Shown here one piece after another: positions 1 to 5,144 of a stretch of 5,144 bases of DNA (position 1 is its first letter; every line of letters starts with the position of its first letter). A program made the position numbers and the translations under genes. The notes beneath the pieces were generated by a model that was given only the letters and a program-made list of their open reading frames with translations, was not told the origin of the DNA and did no database searches. This DNA is from Gammaproteobacteria bacterium (GTDB lineage: Bacteria; Pseudomonadota; Gammaproteobacteria; Pseudomonadales; UBA3067), in assembly GCA_002402085.1 (NCBI GenBank), contig NVVB01000022.1, positions 8,879 to 14,022 of the forward strand. The letters are read 5' to 3'.

Positions 1-2399
1 CGAATGCGTCGTGTGGCTTCAAAGCCATCCATAACGGGCATTTGGCAGTCCATCAAAATATAAGTGATAGTTTTCTGCTGTAATATCTCTAATGCAATAC
101 TCCCGTCTTCGGCGAGCACCGGTATCATGCCTAATTTTTTTACGATACTTTGTGCGACCATTTGATTGGTTTTATTATCCTCAACGATAAGTACTAATAC
201 GGGTTCATTTAATACATTGAGTGTCGCGTCGTTTGCAGCTTTTGGTTTAGCTGAGGCGCTAGTGAGTGGTTGCTGATTTTGGCTTGAATTACTTAGTTGA
301 GTGGAGGGTGCCGGTGTCGGCTGTAATGGCACTGGCGCTGGCAATGGCACCGATAATGGTAATATTGGGTTTATTGTTGCTTGCTTGGGGGTGGTTCTGA
401 ATTGAGTGATATTAAATTGAAGGCATACTTCAGTGCCTTGCGCTTCTCCCGAATGAATTTCTATGCTCGCATCGAGTACGGCTAATATTTTCTTGCATAC
501 GGATAGCCCTATACCCAGTCCACCGTGCTTGCGTCGGATGGATTGATCCACTTGGTGAAAGGGTTGCGTGATTTCTTCGATTTTTTTGTCGGGGATTCCG
601 ATCCCGGTGTCTTTTATTTTAATGTGTAGCGTCGCGCTATCCTGTGACGCACTTTCCAGCAGAGCGCTGATGGTAATGATTCCTTTCGACGTGAATTTGC
701 TCGCGTTTTCGATCAATATTTCAAATACCTTGGTATACAATATTGGGTCGGAATGGATTTCAATTGTACTGAGGACGTCGATGTCTAAACGGATTTCGAT
801 ATGTTTACCACGAATCTCGGGAAGCGATTTGTTAAGGGCATCGTGCATGATTTTGTAAGGTGTGAAATATTCGCTATTGACACAGATGCGCCCGGTGTTT
901 AGTTCGGTAAAGTCAATGATGTTATTAATGAGGGCGAGCATTTCTGAAGACGATCGATTGGTTTGTTCTAAATGGTATTTCAGGCTTAACGTTAGTTTAT
1001 TGCTTGTTTTAAGCGCAAGTTCATTAATTATGTTTTCGAGTAACGAGAGCGAGCCCACGATGCCGTTAAGGGGGGTTCTTAATTCGTGACTAATGGTGGA
1101 TAAAAATGTTTCCTTTACACCATTGCTTTTTTGAAGCGCGAGATTGTTTTGTTCCAGTTCAATACGAGAGGATTTTTCCAGCAGGTACATTTGTTTTCTT
1201 GCTTGTGTAACTTTGTCGCTCAATGAAATAGAGAGTAAAATTGAAGAGAATGCAAGGCCAAAATAAATGCCATTGAGGGTCCACCAGCTCATGGGGATGA
1301 CGTTTAGTGATGAGAATGTCCACACTAAAACGGCGATGATCGATGGGGTCCAAGCGACTAATGCGACGTAGGCGGCTCGTTGTTTCAGAATTACGCCGTA
1401 TGTCAATGCCGTGCAGAGGTACACGGCCATGGGGATGATACTGATAAGCCCGGTCTGCCAGAATCGAATGTCGGTAAAAATGGTCGCTGCAGCAATGCAA
1501 GCAAACCATGTGATCAAAGCGCGTTCGGCGAAGATCGCCTTTGGCATGTTTTTCCTTGAGTCGAGTATCTCGGAAACAAATAACGTGTAGAAAATAATGG
1601 CAATGTTGACATAAAACCAAAACTCAGTGGCAGGCCAGGCGACGGATTCTCCCAATAGCCCTTCCGTGACGCCTGTTAAGAAACCTAACGGTAATATCAC
1701 GCCGGCTAAAAAACATTGGTAAAAATACAGGGATTTCTCGTTTAAGGTAAAGCTCATGGAAATGTTGTATAGAAATAGAGTTGCGAATATAGACAGTAAT
1801 GCAATCAATACATAGGCTTCGTATTTGTCTGCACCTTGAATATATTGAAATGACTTTATTGTTAAAGGAATAATGATCGGGGTTTGGGACTTTATTTTTA
1901 GGTATACCGTGATAGGACGACCGAGCGTTTCTGGGAGATAAAACAAGAAGTTCCTATGCTTGAGTTCTCTTGAAGAAAAGCCATTCAGTGAGCCTGACAG
2001 GTATTGTTGATAGCCCTCAGCTGAAGGACGGTAAATTTCAATGTGGTCTAAAGGGGGGTAACCGACATCGAGTAGTATGGGGTTATTTAATTGCGCTGTT
2101 CGGTGATTAACATACGTAAACTTAAGCCATATGCTTGCATCCGTAAATCCGAAGCTGGCTATTTTGTGAGGATTTGGACTGAATTCCCCTTGGATTTCGG
2201 GGCTTAAAATGTCTTCTAAGGAATAGGCAGAATTACGGTCAATCAAATAATCAGATGACACGTGAACGGCCGTGTCATTATTTTGATCCGTAACTTCACT
2301 AATTCTCGCTGCGGAATCAAACCCGTAAGTATTGACCGCGTAGAAAAATAAAATTAACAGTAATAAAAAAGGGCGGTTGCTTAGACCGTTATTCCACAT
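1..2399 (-). CDS. 7TMR-DISM hybrid sensor histidine kinase, 3' end beyond window
   Basis: An inner-membrane hybrid kinase that would sense a periplasmic signal, autophosphorylate on His and pass the phosphate to its own receiver domain. The frame is open for 799 codons from ATG at 2399 to the window edge. Domains read by eye: signal peptide about 1-26 (hydrophobic run FLLLLILFFY); 7TMR-DISMED2-like periplasmic domain about 50-183 (WLKFTYVN, DVGYPPLDHIEIY, FSSRELKHRNFLF); 7TM region about 194-395; coiled coil about 396-430; HisKA with ISHELRTPLNG and phospho-acceptor His438; HATPase_c with N565, DTGIGIP at 597 and GGLGIGLS at 626-633; Pro-rich linker about 678-698; receiver from about 735 with acidic E740/D741 and phospho-acceptor Asp784 in ILMDCQMPVMDG. 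The receiver is cut by the edge, so further receiver or Hpt domains may follow. The start is fixed by an in-frame TAG ten codons upstream (2430-2432) with no other start between; its Shine-Dalgarno is weak. The ligand and target are unknown. Confidence 0.93.
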   Translation of the reverse strand, partial: MWNNGLSNRPFLLLLILFFYAVNTYGFDSAARISEVTDQNNDTAVHVSSDYLIDRNSAYSLEDILSPEIQGEFSPNPHKIASFGFTDASIWLKFTYVNHRTAQLNNPILLDVGYPPLDHIEIYRPSAEGYQQYLSGSLNGFSSRELKHRNFLFYLPETLGRPITVYLKIKSQTPIIIPLTIKSFQYIQGADKYEAYVLIALLSIFATLFLYNISMSFTLNEKSLYFYQCFLAGVILPLGFLTGVTEGLLGESVAWPATEFWFYVNIAIIFYTLFVSEILDSRKNMPKAIFAERALITWFACIAAATIFTDIRFWQTGLISIIPMAVYLCTALTYGVILKQRAAYVALVAWTPSIIAVLVWTFSSLNVIPMSWWTLNGIYFGLAFSSILLSISLSDKVTQARKQMYLLEKSSRIELEQNNLALQKSNGVKETFLSTISHELRTPLNGIVGSLSLLENIINELALKTSNKLTLSLKYHLEQTNRSSSEMLALINNIIDFTELNTGRICVNSEYFTPYKIMHDALNKSLPEIRGKHIEIRLDIDVLSTIEIHSDPILYTKVFEILIENASKFTSKGIITISALLESASQDSATLHIKIKDTGIGIPDKKIEEITQPFHQVDQSIRRKHGGLGIGLSVCKKILAVLDASIEIHSGEAQGTEVCLQFNITQFRTTPKQATINPILPLSVPLPAPVPLQPTPAPSTQLSNSSQNQQPLTSASAKPKAANDATLNVLNEPVLVLIVEDNKTNQMVAQSIVKKLGMIPVLAEDGSIALEILQQKTITYILMDCQMPVMDGFEATRRI
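306..368 (-). repeat. Pro-rich interdomain linker with hexamer-like coding repeat
   Basis: Within the kinase gene, between the ATPase and receiver domains (residues about 678-698), nearly every second or third residue is Pro, as in LPLPAPVPL. At the DNA level this shows as successive tggc-type hexamers on the plus strand (about 326-349). It is followed by a Ser/Gln/Ala-rich stretch before the receiver. It looks like a flexible spacer of low complexity that could vary in length between strains. No domain is recognisable in it. Confidence 0.6.
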
Positions 2400-2442
2400 T
2401 ACAACATCCGAATGACAGTGTGATAAACCCTAGAGTCACCTT

Positions 2443-2454
2443 GCTAAGATTAGC
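2443..2454. repeat. Short inverted repeat in kinase leader
   Basis: The sequence gctaa-ga-ttagc has perfect 5-bp arms and a 2-bp centre, 44 bp upstream of the kinase ATG. The centre is too small for an RNA hairpin loop, so a protein-binding half-site pair is the likelier reading if it is functional. Chance occurrence is quite possible. Confidence 0.25.
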
Positions 2455-2563
2455 AGACCGCTTTGGTTTAGTGGGGTGTGTGATTGAATAGGGGAGTCAA
2501 CGAATGGAATTGGTGGATAGAATGAAATAGTGCTGACAAAGCGTAGTAAATTAAGGCGAGGTT

Positions 2564-2569
2564 ATTATA
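2564..2569 (-). promoter_or_regulatory. Candidate -10 box for the kinase gene
   Basis: On the minus strand this reads TATAAT, an exact sigma-70 -10 consensus, about 165 bp upstream of the kinase ATG. No good -35 is seen at 16-18 bp spacing (the best nearby hexamers are CGTAAG and GTAAGC), and there is no extended -10 TG. It would therefore need an activator or be weak. The near-palindrome cacgcttacgtg at 2583-2594 lies where the -35 region would fall, which suits an activator or repressor site. Confidence 0.35.
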
Positions 2570-2707
2570 CTTTGTTCTTAAACACGCTTACGTGGACAGC
2601 TACAGAATATAAGAAAAGACAGTCAACGTGTTGTCCCTCGTGTTGAACCTCGTATAGTCCCGTGACCTTCGCTTTATATTAATGGATAGGAAAAAAGTGA
2701 TACGTAT

Positions 2708-2756
2708 TAGGCAGTAGGTAATAAGCAATAAGCAATAAGCAATAAGCAATAGGAAA
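2708..2756. repeat. Heptanucleotide tandem array, four perfect units plus degenerate flanks
   Basis: Seven consecutive 7-bp units on the plus strand: taggcag, taggtaa, then taagcaa four times (2722-2749), then taggaaa. The perfect period-7 tract spans 2720-2751. The flanking units match the consensus taRgYaa with substitutions, suggesting an array that has decayed at its edges while its core expanded by slippage. It is non-coding and lies between the dehydrogenase stop and the kinase promoter region. Its last unit overlaps the outer arm of the hairpin at 2750-2778. Confidence 0.85.
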
Positions 2757-2778
2757 GGCCCATCAGGGGCCCTTCCTA
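2750..2778 (-). terminator. Terminator-like hairpin after the acyl-CoA dehydrogenase gene
   Basis: On the minus strand TAGGAAGGGCCC pairs with GGGCCTTTCCTA around the loop CTGAT. This gives a 12-bp stem with one G-U wobble, starting 12 nt after the TAA stop. The GC-rich loop-proximal half fits an intrinsic terminator, but the stem is followed by ATTGCTTATTGC repeats rather than a U-run, so termination may be partial or the hairpin may mainly protect the 3' end. It separates dehydrogenase transcription from the kinase gene. Confidence 0.6.
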
Positions 2779-2790
2779 AGCACGCTTTAA

Positions 2791-4005
2791 TTAAGCCGTC
2801 TTCATAGTCACATCGGTAAACATGTGTTTTGCAATAATGGTTTGTTGGATTTGGTGCGTGCCCTCGAAAATATCGAAGACTTTAATATCCCGATAGAGTT
2901 TCTCTACTAAGTGGCCCTTTAGTGTGCCATGAGCACCCATTATTCTGACTGCCTCTGAGCAGATCTCCATAGCGAGCCCTGGGCCGTACATTTTTGCCAT
3001 CGACGCTTCTTTGGTGTTGGATATCTTATTGTCGGCCATCCAAGCGGCTTTCCAACATAATAATCGGCCCGCATCTAATTTGCGTTGCATATCATTGAGT
3101 CGGTCTCGTAATGCTGCGTATCTTGGGATAGGGCGGTCTAACCAATAGTTGTCTTTAACCCAGTGATCCAACTCTTCATAAGCCGCGCGTGCAATGCCGA
3201 TGGCTAGGATGCCTACCATTGGGCGGCTGGTATCGAAAAACTCCATTGCGGTTTTAAAGCCTTCTTTACCGCCTTTTTGATGAGCTTCTTCGCCTCCGAG
3301 CAAGTTAGCGGCAGGCACTCTACAATTTTCGAACACCATCTCTGCGGTCTCAGAAGCCCTAAAGCCCATCTTGTTTTCAATTTTACCAATGCTTAGGCCT
3401 GGAGTGCCTTTCTCTACAATAAACACCCGTTGGCCGGCATGGCCTAAATTGGCGTCAATGGTGGCAAAGACCAAGGTCCACTCGGCTTTAGCGCCATTGG
3501 AGATAAAGCATTTCGTGCCATTGAGCACCCATTCGTCTCCGTCCTTATGGCACGTAGTTCGAATATGAGCAACATCCGACCCAGCACCAGGCTCGGTTAA
3601 TCCATAAGCAGCCCATTTCGCGCCGCCGCCTTTGAGCATGCCAAAATACTTTTCTTTTTGCTCCTCTGTGCCACGTGCTGCCAATGCGGGGCCACCTGTC
3701 CCTGGTCCAGGCATGTTTAGCGCCATGGTTGGGTCACCCCAGCCGAGTTCCTCACCGACTACCACTGCCATTAATGCAGTCGCTTCGGGCATGCCCATAC
3801 TGCCACCACTGTCTTTCTTTTTGCCTTTGCCCCCGCCTCCTGGAGACATGGCGGCGGCCATTGGTCCAAAGTCATCGTAAAACGACTGTGGGTATTTGGC
3901 GTCGATGTCGGCTTGAATGCAATGGGGTCTTACTTTTTCTTTCATCATCCAATGCAAGGCATTGCGAATATTAGCGATATTGTCGGGGATTTCGAAATCA
4001 ATCAT
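2791..4005 (-). CDS. Acyl-CoA dehydrogenase, catalytic-type subunit (404 aa)
   Basis: A cytoplasmic flavoprotein predicted to oxidise an acyl-CoA to the 2-enoyl-CoA. N-terminal helical domain about 5-131, middle beta domain about 135-230, C-terminal helical domain about 247-396. The flavin motif LTEPGAGSD is at 136-144 and the catalytic base is Glu381 in FEGTHQIQ, the position of MCAD Glu376; the alternative IVD/LCAD Glu position is Ser (DTSRP, 258-262). Odd points: the region that normally reads RxxFGK...HQ is replaced (about 282-297, Asn286 at the FAD-binding Arg position), QxxGGxG has become R354-I-M-GAHG, and a Gly/Lys-rich insert lies at 54-73. These lost residues normally bind the ADP part of FAD from the partner subunit, so a homotetramer looks unlikely; the upstream gene product supplies them. 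ATG at 4005 is chosen because AAAGGA lies 7 nt before it and ACAD-like sequence begins there. The substrate is unknown. Confidence 0.93.
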   Translation of the reverse strand: MIDFEIPDNIANIRNALHWMMKEKVRPHCIQADIDAKYPQSFYDDFGPMAAAMSPGGGGKGKKKDSGGSMGMPEATALMAVVVGEELGWGDPTMALNMPGPGTGGPALAARGTEEQKEKYFGMLKGGGAKWAAYGLTEPGAGSDVAHIRTTCHKDGDEWVLNGTKCFISNGAKAEWTLVFATIDANLGHAGQRVFIVEKGTPGLSIGKIENKMGFRASETAEMVFENCRVPAANLLGGEEAHQKGGKEGFKTAMEFFDTSRPMVGILAIGIARAAYEELDHWVKDNYWLDRPIPRYAALRDRLNDMQRKLDAGRLLCWKAAWMADNKISNTKEASMAKMYGPGLAMEICSEAVRIMGAHGTLKGHLVEKLYRDIKVFDIFEGTHQIQQTIIAKHMFTDVTMKTA

Positions 4006-4012
4006 GGATAAG

Positions 4013-4018
4013 TCCTTT
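4013..4018 (-). promoter_or_regulatory. Ribosome binding site that fixes the dehydrogenase start
   Basis: AAAGGA on the minus strand ends 7 nt before ATG at 4005. The in-frame upstream ATG at 4089 has no such site, and the 28 residues it would add do not resemble an acyl-CoA dehydrogenase N-terminus, so 4005 is preferred. Confidence 0.8.
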
Positions 4019-4051
4019 CGATCTACGTTAATAGGCGATTTAAATTTTTTA

Positions 4052-4067
4052 TAATAAATTGTTATTA
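4052..4067. promoter_or_regulatory. AT-rich palindrome, possible operator upstream of the dehydrogenase
   Basis: taataa-attg-ttatta is a perfect inverted repeat with 6-bp arms, 46 bp upstream of ATG 4005. It overlaps the AT-rich stretch (about 4040-4067) that contains TATTAT/TATAAA hexamers on the minus strand, so it could cover a -10 region. TetR-family repressors commonly control acyl-CoA dehydrogenase genes through palindromes of this size, but this one does not match the PsrA or KstR boxes. AT-rich sequence yields such palindromes by chance, so confidence is low. Confidence 0.35.
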
Positions 4068-4160
4068 CGTGGGCGTTTGCTCGGCCCATCGCTGTGTGTA
4101 TTGTCTACTTAACACTGAGGCGTTCTATGTCTGTCCGTAAGGCAACCACGTTATGGCGCG

Positions 4161-5144
4161 TTAGGCGGCAGGATACAATGCTGTGCCCAGGACCTCTTGA
4201 TGCTCTTCAATAGTGCCTAAGGTGTTGGCGAGTGTACGTGCGTCACGCATATAGCGTTCAACGGGTAGATCTTTCATGAAGCCTGCGCCACCGAAGACTT
4301 GAATCGCATCAATGGTGGTTTGCACTGCCGCTTCATTGGCGTGGATGGCTGCGTTGCAAGAGGATACGCTTGCATCCTGAAGTTTATCCAATTCACTGGC
4401 GGCTTTTAAATTCAGGCAGTGAGCGGCCTCTACTGGCACGAGCATGTCGACCATGAAAAACGCCAAGCCTTGGTGCTGGCATATTTTTTTGCCGAATGTT
4501 TCGCGTTGTTGCGCGTATTCGGTGATGGAATCAATGGCTGCATCTGCCACGCCTGTGATGCGTGCGGTATTAATGACACGGCCAATGTTGAGTACTGTGT
4601 TTAGGTTTTGAAGCGGGGCGTCTCCCCCTTTTAGCAAGGCAAACTCGGATACTTCGCAATCCGTTAATTGAATGGGAGCCGATTCGCTACCAAATAAACC
4701 ACTGCGTTGATCGGCGTCGCCAATCGTGAGTCCGGGGTTACTGGTATCGACTACGAATGCTTGGACGCCGTCGAAACCTTCGCCTTCACTGGTTCTTGCG
4801 AGAACTACCACTTGATTTGCGCGGCCAATGTTATAAACCGTCATTTTCGCGCCGTTCAACAAATAGCCTTTAGACGTGGGTGTGGCCGTGGTTTGTAGGT
4901 AGCCGGTATGGCTAGCAAGGTTGGCTTCTGTCAGTGCAAAGGCCAGGGCATAGCTTGGGTCGCTCTGGAACGGCGATAAAAACTCGCCTTGTTGCTCCGA
5001 TGTGCCCAAATGCAAGATCGCTTGAGCGCCTAACCCAGCATTGTCTAACGCCACGGCGTAGGCTGCACTGGCTCTAGCGATGGTTTTTTCGACCAGTAGC
5101 TTGGCTACGATGTTGAGGCCAAAGCCGCCTAAAGACTCGGGAAA
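4161..5144 (-). CDS. Acyl-CoA dehydrogenase-like partner subunit, 5' end beyond window
   Basis: The last 327 residues of an ACAD-fold protein. Roughly the first 60 residues lie beyond the window, as judged from GGFGL, which sits near residue 60 in the family. The frame stays open from TAA at 4161 to the edge, so the GTG at 5054 is an internal Val codon, not the start. Numbering from the edge, the normal TEPGAGSD flavin motif is degraded to TEANLASHT (72-80). The catalytic Glu of YEGT is Leu309 (TLGT, codon 4218-4220), and the IVD/LCAD Glu position is Gly (NIGRV). In contrast RETFGKK (214-220), HQ (224-225) and QVFGGAG (282-288), which bind the FAD ADP moiety across the dimer, are intact. This pattern resembles the non-catalytic member of heteromeric ACADs (PimD or FadE28-like small subunits). 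It lies 155 bp upstream of the catalytic-type gene, same strand, with no clear terminator between, so co-transcription is likely. Substrate unknown. Confidence 0.9.
   Translation of the reverse strand, partial: FPESLGGFGLNIVAKLLVEKTIARASAAYAVALDNAGLGAQAILHLGTSEQQGEFLSPFQSDPSYALAFALTEANLASHTGYLQTTATPTSKGYLLNGAKMTVYNIGRANQVVVLARTSEGEGFDGVQAFVVDTSNPGLTIGDADQRSGLFGSESAPIQLTDCEVSEFALLKGGDAPLQNLNTVLNIGRVINTARITGVADAAIDSITEYAQQRETFGKKICQHQGLAFFMVDMLVPVEAAHCLNLKAASELDKLQDASVSSCNAAIHANEAAVQTTIDAIQVFGGAGFMKDLPVERYMRDARTLANTLGTIEEHQEVLGTALYPAA

Larger units (their letters stand above)
2400..2790. other. Intergenic region between kinase and acyl-CoA dehydrogenase genes
   Basis: No convincing gene was found on either strand. 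From right to left it contains a terminator-like hairpin (2750-2778), a heptanucleotide array (2708-2756), two direct copies of cgtgttg (2627-2633 and 2639-2645), a near-palindrome cacgcttacgtg (2583-2594), a consensus -10 hexamer facing the kinase (2564-2569) and a short inverted repeat gctaa-ga-ttagc (2443-2454). If the -10 is used, the kinase mRNA would carry a leader of roughly 150-160 nt. The small repeats could be regulator sites but are short enough to arise by chance. Confidence 0.7.

Noticed and set aside
568..1089. Two plus-strand open frames antisense to the kinase ATPase and HisKA domains
   Set aside because: They mirror conserved kinase sequence, have no convincing ribosome binding site and show no recognisable domain.
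1159..1620. A 153-codon minus-strand open frame inside the kinase region
   Set aside because: It is in a different frame from the kinase, which has continuous, recognisable domains over the same bases. The product is Cys/His/Arg-rich with no family features, typical of an out-of-frame shadow.
2627..2645. Direct repeat cgtgttg, two copies 12 bp apart
   Set aside because: Two 7-bp copies with differing flanks are within chance expectation. It is mentioned in the intergenic entry but not called as an operator.
2673..2678. TATAAA on the minus strand as a second kinase -10 box
   Set aside because: No acceptable -35 lies at 16-18 bp, and it is farther from the gene than the exact TATAAT at 2564-2569.
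2708..2756. CRISPR-like array
   Set aside because: The units are 7 bp and contiguous, with no spacers; this is a simple tandem repeat.
4006..4089. A 28-residue N-terminal extension of the complete dehydrogenase from ATG 4089
   Set aside because: There is no Shine-Dalgarno before 4089, the extra residues are not ACAD-like, and a good AAAGGA precedes ATG 4005.
3371..4898. Several short plus-strand open frames opposite the two dehydrogenase genes
   Set aside because: They lie fully antisense to well-supported coding sequence, and their compositions are what reverse-complemented ACAD codons give.
5052..5054. GTG at 5054 as the start of the upstream dehydrogenase
   Set aside because: The frame stays open to the window edge, and the upstream codons encode typical ACAD sequence (GGFGL and an ARAS-like helix), so the gene starts beyond the window.

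Overview
The window reads as part of a Gram-negative, probably gammaproteobacterial chromosome of moderate GC content. The basis is the 7TMR-DISM hybrid histidine kinase with an N-terminal signal peptide, the FadE-type acyl-CoA dehydrogenases and the Shine-Dalgarno-led genes. No rRNA or tRNA is present to refine this. All three genes lie on the minus strand, and two of them run off the window.

Right side (2791-5144): two adjacent acyl-CoA dehydrogenase (ACAD) homologues. The upstream one (4161-5144, 5' end beyond the window) is followed after 155 bp by a complete one (start 4005, stop 2791). Residue by residue the two look complementary. The complete protein keeps the flavin-ring motif (LTEPGAGSD) and the catalytic Glu (FEGTHQIQ), but has lost the RxxFG...HQ and QxxGGxG elements that normally hold the ADP half of FAD from the neighbouring subunit. 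The partial protein keeps exactly those elements (RETFGKK, HQ, QVFGGAG), but has lost the flavin motif and both known catalytic-Glu positions. This fits an obligate heteromeric ACAD in which one FAD site is shared between two unlike subunits, as in the mycobacterial ChsE/FadE pairs and the Scd1A/Scd1B and PimC/PimD-type pairs. The substrate cannot be told from this window. The 155-bp spacer holds an AT-rich palindrome and the ribosome binding site of the second gene.

Middle (2400-2790): a 391-bp intergenic region. It holds a 12-bp terminator-like hairpin just after the dehydrogenase stop, an array of seven 7-bp units (four identical), and a consensus -10 box that could start transcription of the kinase gene.

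Left side (1-2399): one long open frame, uninterrupted from ATG at 2399 to the window edge. It encodes a membrane hybrid sensor kinase with, in order, a signal peptide, a periplasmic 7TMR-DISMED2 domain, a 7TM region, a coiled coil, HisKA, HATPase_c, a Pro-rich linker and a receiver domain cut by the edge. Nothing in the sequence ties it functionally to the dehydrogenases; the hairpin and the long gap argue for separate transcription.
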